6,005 bases of DNA from Pseudonocardiales bacterium (GCA_025465405.1 JAODNL010000357.1:1-6005), one strand, 5' to 3'. Numbered from the stretch's first letter, positions 1 to 4,836 are shown. Notes: generated by a model from the letters alone, not told the origin. Program-made: numbers and translations.

Positions 1-42
1 TCGGCATGGCCTGGCAATCGAGCATTCCAGACCTCGGCGCAG

Positions 43-66
43 TGACCGCGCTGCTGAACGCGGTCA
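43..66. terminator. Hairpin overlapping the stop codon of the VIT-family gene
   Basis: A perfect 8-bp inverted repeat (TGACCGCG / CGCGGTCA, 43-50 and 59-66) encloses an 8-base loop. It overlaps the stop codon of the minus-strand VIT gene (64-66). No T-tract follows on either strand, so if it terminates transcription it does so as a tail-less hairpin, a form common in high-GC actinobacteria. Because it is symmetric, it could also serve a gene entering from the left. The fold is read directly; the function is inferred. Confidence 0.45.
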
Positions 67-555
67 ACTCGCCGCCACGCCGAGCACCGCGCTGATCCCC
101 GCGATGATCGCCCCACCGAGGGTGACCGATGCGAACGAGCTCAGGAAGCCGGTGTGGAACAGCCGCCAGCGGATCCAGGCGAGTGAGACGAGCTCCAGAG
201 CGACCGTCGCGGCCGCCGCCACCAGCGCGACCCGGTATTGCGGGATGAGGAACGGCAGCGTGTGGAGGATCCCTCCGGAGAACGTGCCGGCCCCGGTTAT
301 CGCGCCGCGCAGAAGGGGATTGCCGCGACCAGTCAGATCACCCGTGTCGGACAGGCCTTCGGAGAATGCCATGCTCACCCCTGCCCCGATCGCGGTGGCC
401 AGACCGGCGATGAAGGCGTAGTGCGGCTGGTGCGTCGCGAAGGCGACGGCAAAGATCGGCGCGAGCGTCGAGAGCGAACCGTCGATCAGCCCAGTCATCG
501 CGGGCTGCACGCGCTGCAGCAGGAACGTCGGGGGAGCCGCCGCGGTGCTGACCAT
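64..555 (-). CDS. VIT-family (MbfA C-terminal-like) membrane iron/manganese transporter
   Basis: Small integral membrane protein of about 163 residues with roughly five hydrophobic helices (near residues 27-41, 47-66, 86-105, 109-128 and 143-161). The motifs GLIDGSLSTLAP, a Gly-rich second helix ending FSEGLSD, then LTGRGNPLLRG and HTLPFLIP resemble the VIT/CCC1 domain that forms the C-terminal half of MbfA (erythrin-VIT) iron exporters. The rubrerythrin-like ferritin domain normally fused in front is absent. Acidic residues D25, E66 and E121 lie within or beside helices and could handle metal. Iron or manganese transport across the cytoplasmic membrane is inferred from the family. I chose the ATG at 555 because GAGAGGTG lies just upstream at good spacing. 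An in-frame ATG at 615 would add 20 residues without a clear ribosome site. It is transcribed divergently from the receiver gene, and a hairpin covers its stop codon. Family call is fairly sure; substrate is not. Confidence 0.82.
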   Translation of the reverse strand: MVSTAAAPPTFLLQRVQPAMTGLIDGSLSTLAPIFAVAFATHQPHYAFIAGLATAIGAGVSMAFSEGLSDTGDLTGRGNPLLRGAITGAGTFSGGILHTLPFLIPQYRVALVAAAATVALELVSLAWIRWRLFHTGFLSSFASVTLGGAIIAGISAVLGVAAS

Positions 556-558
556 CTT

Positions 559-566
559 CACCTCTC
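559..566 (-). promoter_or_regulatory. Ribosome-binding site favouring the shorter VIT start
   Basis: On the minus strand GAGAGGTG precedes the ATG at 555, with the GAGG core five bases from the start codon. No comparable purine tract precedes the upstream in-frame ATG codons at 615 or 597. This decides the preferred start of the VIT-family gene. Confidence 0.6.
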
Positions 567-645
567 GTGTCGGGCCCGAACTGGCTACCGACACCATCCC
601 AAGGATTCGGTCCATGGTCTGCCCGGTCAGCCGCCGTCCTGGCCA

Positions 646-657
646 CCTGCTAGCAGG
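646..657. promoter_or_regulatory. Perfect 12-bp palindrome in divergent intergenic region (candidate operator)
   Basis: CCTGCTAGCAGG is a perfect palindrome between the divergent VIT (minus) and receiver (plus) genes, about 91 bases from the VIT start and 81 bases from the receiver start. Its position suits a dimeric repressor or activator controlling one or both genes. I see no convincing -10/-35 pair here, so the operator role is inference from symmetry and location. Confidence 0.3.
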
Positions 658-738
658 AAGTAACGATGCTCGCGTGACCCAGCAGAAGTCGGGCTAGCGG
701 GCATGCGCGCCGGGCCCTGCTCTTGTCATCGTCGGAGT

Positions 739-1110
739 ATGCCCTTGCGCTGTCTCATCGTCGACGACCATCTGCACTTCGCGGATGGGGCGCGGCGTCT
801 GCTGGAGCGCACCGGGATAGCCGTGCTCGCCACGGCCGCTACGGGCGCCGATGCGTGCAGTCTGGCGCGGAAGCTCAAACCGGATCTGGTGCTGCTCGAC
901 ATCGATCTCGGGGCGGAGAGTGGATTCGACGTCGCCAGGCAGCTCGGTGCCGGACGATCACACGGGGGCGCCGCGGACGGTCCGGACATCATCCTGATGT
1001 CGGCACATGACCCGGACGACTTCGCCGAACTGATCGCCGAGAGCCCGGTCGCCGGCTTCCTGCCCAAGTCGGCGTTGTCCGCGCAAGCGATCCGCGACCT
1101 GCTCGGGTAG
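739..1110 (+). CDS. Single-domain response regulator (receiver domain only)
   Basis: A 123-residue receiver (CheY-like) domain with nothing attached. Visible family residues are the acidic pair D9-D10 in LIVDDH, the phospho-accepting D54 in VLLDID, the hydroxyl residue S88 in LMSAHD and the conserved lysine K110 in FLPK. All the residues needed for phosphorylation are present. The sequence ends at SAQAIRDLLG, where NarL/FixJ regulators would continue into a LuxR helix-turn-helix. Actinobacteria do carry receiver-only proteins of this length and style, so it is probably complete rather than truncated. It likely takes phosphate from a sensor kinase and acts by protein contact. The nearest candidate partner, the NarL-type kinase at 3319-4186, is broken. 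The ATG at 739 fits the domain start, but its GGAG is only one base away, so a leaderless start is possible; an in-frame ATG at 703 would add 12 unlikely residues. Confidence 0.88.
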   Translation: MPLRCLIVDDHLHFADGARRLLERTGIAVLATAATGADACSLARKLKPDLVLLDIDLGAESGFDVARQLGAGRSHGGAADGPDIILMSAHDPDDFAELIAESPVAGFLPKSALSAQAIRDLLG

Positions 1111-1125
1111 GGCCAGCCCTACCCG
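1104..1125 (+). terminator. Strong tail-less hairpin containing the receiver gene's stop codon
   Basis: A perfect 10-bp inverted repeat (CGGGTAGGGC at 1104-1113, GCCCTACCCG at 1116-1125) has only two bases between its arms, so about nine pairs with a four-base loop would form in RNA. It includes the TAG stop at 1108-1110. There is no downstream T-tract. It is a good candidate for a tail-less terminator separating the receiver gene from the operon that starts at 1210. Confidence 0.6.
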
Positions 1126-1156
1126 GAAATGGTCGGCAGCATTGACGACGGAACGC

Positions 1157-1180
1157 CCGGTTCGAGTCAGGCTGAACCGG
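1157..1180. repeat. Inverted repeat in the leader of the LspA-like gene
   Basis: CCGGTTC (1157-1163) and GAACCGG (1174-1180) form a perfect 7-bp inverted repeat with a 10-base spacer, ending 29 bases before the ATG at 1210. It could be a dimeric operator or a leader hairpin for the three-gene operon. No -10/-35 pair is obvious around it, and the role is not established by sequence alone. Confidence 0.3.
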
Positions 1181-1209
1181 ACAGGCTGGGATCGCATTCA
1201 GGAGCAGTC

Positions 1210-1896
1210 ATGTATCGGCGACGTCTCGTTGTGCTCGGTGTGGTGCTCGGGATCGCCGCTGTCGATCAGGTGTTCAAGTGGTGGGCCTGGCGACACGCGC
1301 CCGGAGTGCGCGTCAACTACGGCGGCGATTCCTTGGTGCCCTCCAGCGTCGGCTCGTTGTATGCCCGCCCGGTGACGGGCGCAGTGCTGGATCTGGTCGA
1401 CTCGGGGTTGCTGATCCTCGCCGTCGTGCTATTCCTGCGGCGCTCACGCCCGATCGCGGTGTCGATATCCGGATCGATGGTCGTCGGCGGTTGGAGCAGC
1501 AATCTGCTCGATCGCCTGGTCATGCACTACTGGTCCGCGCCGGGCAGCGTGCGTGGAGTGGTCGACTTCATCCCGATTGGCCGGCACCACTACAACGTGG
1601 CAGATCTGTTCATCATCAGCGGGACGCCCGTGTTCGTGCTCGCTGCGGGCGGCTCGTTCGTGCGCCGGGTGATCGCGAACAGGCCGTCCACCACGGCGGG
1701 CGTGACGCCGAGGACGCACCGACCTCGGCAGGCCCGCCGGATATTGGCCGCCGTCGCGGCGTACGCCGCCGTCGCAACCGCCGTCGGATTCGGTGCGGCG
1801 GACTTCGGCGGGGCGTCCTCGCCCGTCACGTCCGCGAGTGCCACCTACCAGCCGGTCTTCGTCTCACGGCACGGCATCACGTCCGCCATGCCGTGA
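1210..1896 (+). CDS. Divergent signal peptidase II-like (LspA-like) membrane aspartyl protease with C-terminal extension
   Basis: A 228-residue polytopic membrane protein. The hydrophobic N-terminus contains VDQVFKWW (D19), matching the LspA D-x-x-x-K region. Helices follow near 63-76 and 86-100, then SSNLLDR (D101), VVDF (D119) and YNVAD (D132). The last two motifs hold the catalytic aspartates of signal peptidase II, which cleaves prolipoprotein signal peptides ahead of the lipidated cysteine, so the active-site pair appears intact. It departs from housekeeping LspA in three ways: the conserved Asn-x-Gly-Ala-Ala-Phe region reads RPVTGAVLDL, the gap between catalytic residues is short, and about 70 residues follow the usual end, with another helix near 179-196. 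AGGAG at 1200-1204, five bases from the ATG, fixes the start; an upstream in-frame start at 1129 lacks support. It heads a likely operon with two further genes. Cleavage of lipoproteins is inferred; a specialised substrate is possible. Confidence 0.75.
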   Translation: MYRRRLVVLGVVLGIAAVDQVFKWWAWRHAPGVRVNYGGDSLVPSSVGSLYARPVTGAVLDLVDSGLLILAVVLFLRRSRPIAVSISGSMVVGGWSSNLLDRLVMHYWSAPGSVRGVVDFIPIGRHHYNVADLFIISGTPVFVLAAGGSFVRRVIANRPSTTAGVTPRTHRPRQARRILAAVAAYAAVATAVGFGAADFGGASSPVTSASATYQPVFVSRHGITSAMP

Positions 1897-1950
1897 GCGC
1901 GTTCGCACGCCAGCACCCAACGGAACATCAACCTGAAGGCAGGCTCTGAG

Positions 1951-2412
1951 ATGGTCGTCACGCTCTTGGCAATCGCGCTTGTCGTCGCGGCGTCGATGCC
2001 TGCGGTGGCAGTGCGACGCCGCCGGTTGCGCCGCATGTCCATCGACCCCATCGCGCGTGTGCTCGGCGTGCGGGAATTCGCTGAACTCGACGGCCATCTA
2101 GAGGCCGTGGCCCGCACCGAGCGTCGTCGTCTGGAGGAGGAACTCGTCCGCTACCTTGCCGGCCGGGCCGGGCACGTCGTCGTCGTCCGGAAAGGACGGA
2201 GTGGCATCGCGCTGGAGCTCTCCGACGGTCGCTGTCTCGCCCTGCGCGGCATCAGCTGCCGCGCACTTGCGTTGCTCGACCGTCACACGCCGGTGGACTT
2301 GCTCCGTCCCGAAAGCGTCGCCCGCGACGCCCTTTCCTGTCGGCTGAGGCTGCGCGGACTAGCCGGGCCCGGGATCGACATTCATGCCCGCGACATCGCG
2401 CTCACAGTCTGA
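1951..2412 (+). CDS. Membrane-anchored protein of unknown function
   Basis: I do not recognise this 153-residue protein. Residues 1-20 are a hydrophobic segment beginning MVVTLLAIALVV, followed at once by RRRRLRR, which suggests a single membrane anchor with the rest in the cytoplasm. The middle, about residues 38-70, is charged and probably helical (AELDGHLEAVARTERRRLEEEL). The remainder alternates short hydrophobic stretches (HVVVV, IALEL, CLALRG) with polar turns, like a small beta-rich domain, and holds three cysteines. It starts 54 bases after the LspA-like gene and stops 31 bases before the protease ATG, so it is probably co-transcribed with both. GAAGG lies about 11 bases before the ATG. 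It may assist or regulate the neighbouring membrane proteases, but only context suggests that. Confidence 0.68.
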   Translation: MVVTLLAIALVVAASMPAVAVRRRRLRRMSIDPIARVLGVREFAELDGHLEAVARTERRRLEEELVRYLAGRAGHVVVVRKGRSGIALELSDGRCLALRGISCRALALLDRHTPVDLLRPESVARDALSCRLRLRGLAGPGIDIHARDIALTV

Positions 2413-2443
2413 TCAGATCGACAACCGAAAGGCACTGGTACTC

Positions 2444-3229
2444 ATGAAGCTCATTACCCGTGACGGCACCGGTCTGCGCCGCCGTGGCCTGGCCGCCGGA
2501 GCAGCGATCCTGGCGGTGGTCGGGGCAGCCACCGCGTGCAGCGCGAGCCATCCGTCGAGCGCTACGGTCGCCGCCACACCGTCATCCGGTCTGCAAAGCA
2601 CCTTCGTCAACACCGTCCAGAAGGTGCTGCCGTCCGTCGTGGAGATCACGACATCAGCGGGCCTCGGTTCGGGCGTGGTGTTCGACAACACCGGCGACAT
2701 CGTGACCAATGACCATGTCGTAGGGACCGCGACGTCGTTCAGCGTTCTGGTGAACGGCTCGGCGACGCCCCTGTCGGCAACTCTCGTCGGCACCTACCCC
2801 GCGTCGGACCTCGCAGTGATCAAGGTGCGTGCTACTACGCCGTTGACTCCCGCCAACTTCGGCGACACCGTCGCACCCAAGGTCGGTGACGTGGTGCTGG
2901 CCATGGGCAACCCGCTCGGCCTCGAGGGCAGCGTCACCGAAGGAATTGTCTCGGCGGTCGGCCGCACCGTGGGAGAGCCGACCGGCAGCGGCTCACCGGG
3001 AGCAACCCTTTCGGGCGTGATCCAGACCTCCGCTGCGATCAACCCCGGCAACAGCGGTGGCGCACTGGTCGACCTCGCGGGCGACGTGGTCGGGATCCCG
3101 ACGCTCACGGCGACCGACCCGCAAATCGGCGGCAGCGCGCCCGGTATCGGGTTCGCGATCCCGGTGAGCACGGTGACTGCCGTCGCGCGGCAACTCATCG
3201 CCTCCGGGCACGTCACCGTCGCGCCGTAG
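2444..3229 (+). CDS. Exported HtrA-like (S1C) serine protease lacking a PDZ domain
   Basis: A 261-residue trypsin-fold protease of the HtrA/DegP type. The catalytic triad is visible as H91 in TNDHVVG, D122 in ASDLAVIKV and S204 in PGNSGGAL. Other family signatures are GSGVVF, GNPLGLEGSVTEGIVSA, QTSAAINPGNSGG and GIGFAIP. Residues 1-32 are an export signal: RRRGLA, a hydrophobic stretch, then AATAC. C32 could be a lipid-modified cysteine, but with A at -3 the lipobox is non-canonical, so secretion or a plain anchor is equally possible. The protein stops at LIASGHVTVAP, where HtrA proteins usually pass into PDZ, and no PDZ sequence follows in any nearby frame. It probably degrades or processes envelope proteins. 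I use the ATG at 2444 because it gives a clean signal peptide and GAAAGG lies about 11 bases upstream; an in-frame ATG at 2384 would overlap the preceding gene. It is the last gene of the operon begun by the LspA-like gene. Confidence 0.9.
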   Translation: MKLITRDGTGLRRRGLAAGAAILAVVGAATACSASHPSSATVAATPSSGLQSTFVNTVQKVLPSVVEITTSAGLGSGVVFDNTGDIVTNDHVVGTATSFSVLVNGSATPLSATLVGTYPASDLAVIKVRATTPLTPANFGDTVAPKVGDVVLAMGNPLGLEGSVTEGIVSAVGRTVGEPTGSGSPGATLSGVIQTSAAINPGNSGGALVDLAGDVVGIPTLTATDPQIGGSAPGIGFAIPVSTVTAVARQLIASGHVTVAP

Positions 3230-3318
3230 TGATCCGGTCTTCGCTTCCTCGCGGCTACAGTCGTCGGTGACGCGTAGCACCTACCGCCGAGCGGCGCGCT
3301 GGCGTCATCGGAGAACGG

Positions 3319-4186
3319 ATGATCCGTGGCTTGGCCCGCAGGATGGTCGTCGCGAGCACGATGGTGGCGATGATCATCGCTGCTGCGTTCGTCGTACTGA
3401 TCCGAAAGATCAACAATATGAGCCACTGGACACAGGCCGCGAACGATTCTCAGACGGTCCTGGTCTTGGCGCAGGACGTGGAAAGACTCATCTCCGACGT
3501 CCAGACCAACGAGCGAAGCTTCGTGCTCACCGGGCAGTCCAGCTACCTCGAGACGTGACGAGCTGCTCAGGCGAAGCTGCCGGCAACCGGCGCAGGCACG
3601 AAAAAGATCGAACGAGATCTGCACGATGGCACCCAACAGCGACTGCTAACGCTCGCGCTGGATCTGCGAATGGCTGAGGCCGACGTCCCGGACAATCTGA
3701 CCCAGATCAGATCCCAGTTGTCGGACGTCGCTGACGTGCTGTCCAGCGCGATGAACGACCTCCGTGAAATCACGCACGGCATCCACCCGGCAATTCTTTC
3801 CGAGGGCGGCCTGGGGCGAGCGGTCAAGGCTCTCGCGCGAAGGTCTCCGATTCCCGTGACTGTCGATCTGCAGATCGACGGCCGATTGCCTGCCGCAGAA
3901 CGTCGAGATCGCAAGCTACTACGTCGTCGCGGAAGCGTTGGCAAACTGCGCCAAACACGCCCATGCGTCGGTCGCCACCATTGCCGTACAGCGTGCGGGC
4001 GATGTGCTGTCCCTATCGATCAGCGATGACGGCGGCGGCGGAGCGAACCCCGCCAAGGGCTCGGGCCTCGTCGGGCTGATGGATCGCGTCGAGGCATTCG
4101 GCGGCACCGTCCACGTCACCAACCCGCTGGGCGCCGGTACAACGGTGCACGTGCGAATGCCCGTGGACGAGTCTGTTGTCGGCTAG
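3319..4186 (+). pseudogene. Broken NarL-type sensor histidine kinase with CHASE3 domain
   Basis: Remnant of a membrane sensor kinase. The first part has a transmembrane helix (ASTMVAMIIAAAFVVLI) and the start of a CHASE3 sensor (NERSFVLTGQSSYLE), with GGAG five bases before the ATG. A TGA at 3556-3558 interrupts it, yet the same frame continues as CHASE3-like RAAQAKLPAT. It then jumps near 3588-3603 directly into the HisKA_3 H-box IERDLHDGTQQR (His codon 3622-3624), so the rest of CHASE3, the second membrane helix and any linker are missing. After GRLP a tandem TGCC duplication (3887-3890 and 3891-3894) shifts the frame. Removing one copy restores GRLPQNVEIASYYVVAEAL and links to the N-box (EALANCAKHAHAS), the G-box region (DDGGGG, GSGLVGLMDR) and GAGTTVHVRMP at the C-terminus. 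The three lesions make a functional kinase very unlikely. It may once have phosphorylated a receiver such as the one at 739-1110. Confidence 0.88.
3887..3894 (+). repeat. TGCC tandem duplication causing the kinase frameshift
   Basis: Two adjacent TGCC copies lie at the exact point where the kinase reading frame breaks. Deleting four bases restores RLPQNVEIASYY, which matches the family between the HisKA_3 and ATPase regions. This is best explained as slipped-strand duplication. Confidence 0.7.
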
Positions 4187-4515
4187 GCCGACCTGTCCCA
4201 GGCGAGCGCCCGCACAGGTTGTCGTCACGCTGGATCGGGAAGGCCACACTCAGCTCCGAGGCTCATGACGCGAACGCGACGTGCTGGTCCTCATCCGCTA
4301 CAGCTTGCGCCTGTGGAGGTGCGGTCGTCTTCGCGGCCAGCACTACGAATCCAGCCCTGCTAGCCGGTACCCCACGCGGTTACCGAGGGCTTACCCGAGT
4401 CCTACCTGGAGGGACCGCTCGTCCTACCTCGTGCCTAGGAGTTCCGGCTAGCCGGTACGCCGGTTGGACGCTCGCCGTGACGACAACGCGACCGGCGAGG
4501 GTTGAAGGTTTGTGT
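4187..4515 (+). other. Gene-poor stretch with short direct repeats
   Basis: No convincing gene occurs between the kinase remnant and the WhiB-like fragment. An open frame running through from 4219 has low-complexity, unfamiliar sequence rich in Thr, Ser and Ala and no recognisable domain. The stretch holds a 12-bp direct repeat (GCTAGCCGGTAC at 4359-4370 and 4447-4458) and a 9-bp direct repeat (GTCCTACCT at 4399-4407 and 4421-4429). One short frame, 4269-4295, reads RERDVLVLI, which resembles the first helix of a LuxR-type DNA-binding domain but is too short to call. The area looks like decayed sequence plus the upstream region of the WhiB-like fragment. Confidence 0.5.
4359..4458. repeat. 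Pair of 12-bp direct repeats bracketing a pair of 9-bp direct repeats
   Basis: GCTAGCCGGTAC occurs at 4359-4370 and 4447-4458, 88 bases apart start to start. Between them GTCCTACCT occurs at 4399-4407 and 4421-4429, 22 bases apart, about two helical turns. The block ends 57 bases before the WhiB-like ATG. It could be a regulator binding array, or chance or duplication scars in decaying DNA. Confidence 0.4.
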
Positions 4516-4608
4516 ATGACGGAGATGGGCATCACTACCAGCGGATCGGACGCGCGTCGGCTTGACCGTGCCACCTGCCGAGAACACGACCCCGAGTTCT
4601 TCCTCTAG
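4516..4608 (+). pseudogene. Truncated WhiB-like protein fragment
   Basis: A 30-codon frame with a good ribosome site (GAAGG, seven bases before the ATG) ends RATCREHDPEFFL and then TAG at 4606-4608. WhiB-family Fe-S transcriptional regulators of Actinobacteria begin their cluster domain with a near-identical pattern, R-A-x-C-R-x-x-D-P-E-x-F-F-P, whose cysteine is the first of four cluster ligands. Here only that first ligand (residue 21) survives. I find no CxxC pair or GVWGG turn in any plus frame downstream. As it stands it cannot bind a four-cysteine cluster, so I call it a 5' remnant of a whiB-type gene. The intact start and ribosome site could mean the short peptide is still made. The motif match is strong but short, so chance is not wholly excluded. 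Confidence 0.55.
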
Positions 4609-4622
4609 AGGGCAACTGCCCT
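4609..4622 (+). other. Small stem-loop directly after the WhiB-like stop
   Basis: AGGGC and GCCCT (4609-4613 and 4618-4622) can pair around the loop AACT, beginning at the base after the TAG that ends the WhiB-like fragment and 20 bases before the next ATG. It is a weak terminator or translational-spacer candidate; no T-tract follows. Confidence 0.25.
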
Positions 4623-4641
4623 ACCTTCCTGCGAGGCCACG

Positions 4642-4836
4642 ATGAGAATCCCTGCCCTAGAGCTGGCCGTCGGACACGTCATCCGACTCAACGACTGGCA
4701 GCTGCACGTCGTAGCCGTTGAGCACGACGTCGCGACCGCGGTACTGACGGCGGAGTTCGATTTTCTTCTCCACTTCGCGCGACACGATTCCGTCGATGTC
4801 GTCGGGGAGGTCCACCGCGCATCCGCCGTGGCGTGA
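4642..4836 (+). CDS. Small protein of unknown function, probably beta-rich
   Basis: A 64-residue frame preceded by GAGG at 4633-4636, five bases from the ATG. I cannot assign a family. The pattern LAVGHVIRLNDWQLHVVAVEHD, then ATAVLTAEFDFLLHFARHD and SVDVVGEV, shows alternating hydrophobic residues and a G-H-V-I turn, as expected for a small all-beta (SH3-barrel-like) fold. No signal peptide or membrane helix is visible. It follows the WhiB-like fragment by 33 bases in the same frame and may have shared its transcript. Longer open frames on the opposite strand (for example 4657-4971) have no ribosome site or recognisable domain, so I prefer the plus-strand reading. Real coding status is moderately likely; function is unknown. 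Confidence 0.5.
   Translation: MRIPALELAVGHVIRLNDWQLHVVAVEHDVATAVLTAEFDFLLHFARHDSVDVVGEVHRASAVA

Noticed and set aside
3..95. Plus-strand open frame entering from the left edge and ending at TGA 93-95, which might be the tail of an upstream gene converging on the VIT gene
   Set aside because: Only 30 codons are visible, the peptide resembles no family I know, it overlaps the VIT stop by about 30 bases, and it would contain the 43-66 hairpin. Undecidable without upstream sequence.
238..663. Long plus-strand open frame opposite the VIT gene (and a second minus-strand frame at 338-646)
   Set aside because: Arginine- and glycine-rich, no recognisable domain, and entirely explained as shadows of the VIT coding frame.
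1157..1175. GGTTCGAGTC resembles the T-loop of a tRNA, suggesting a tRNA or attachment-site remnant
   Set aside because: The flanking bases do not form a five-bp T-stem and no acceptor or anticodon arm is present; the repeat is better described as a simple inverted repeat.
1278..1949. 223-codon plus-strand frame overlapping the LspA-like gene
   Set aside because: Very arginine-rich translation typical of an off-frame reading of GC-rich coding DNA; the LspA motifs are in the other frame.
2794..3636. 280-codon minus-strand frame opposite the protease and the kinase remnant
   Set aside because: It spans the antisense of two recognisable genes and an intergenic gap, with no domain or ribosome site; a shadow frame.
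4219..4608. A single 129-codon plus-strand gene including the WhiB-like segment
   Set aside because: The part before 4516 is low-complexity with no domain, while the ATG at 4516 has its own ribosome site and the only recognisable motif lies after it.
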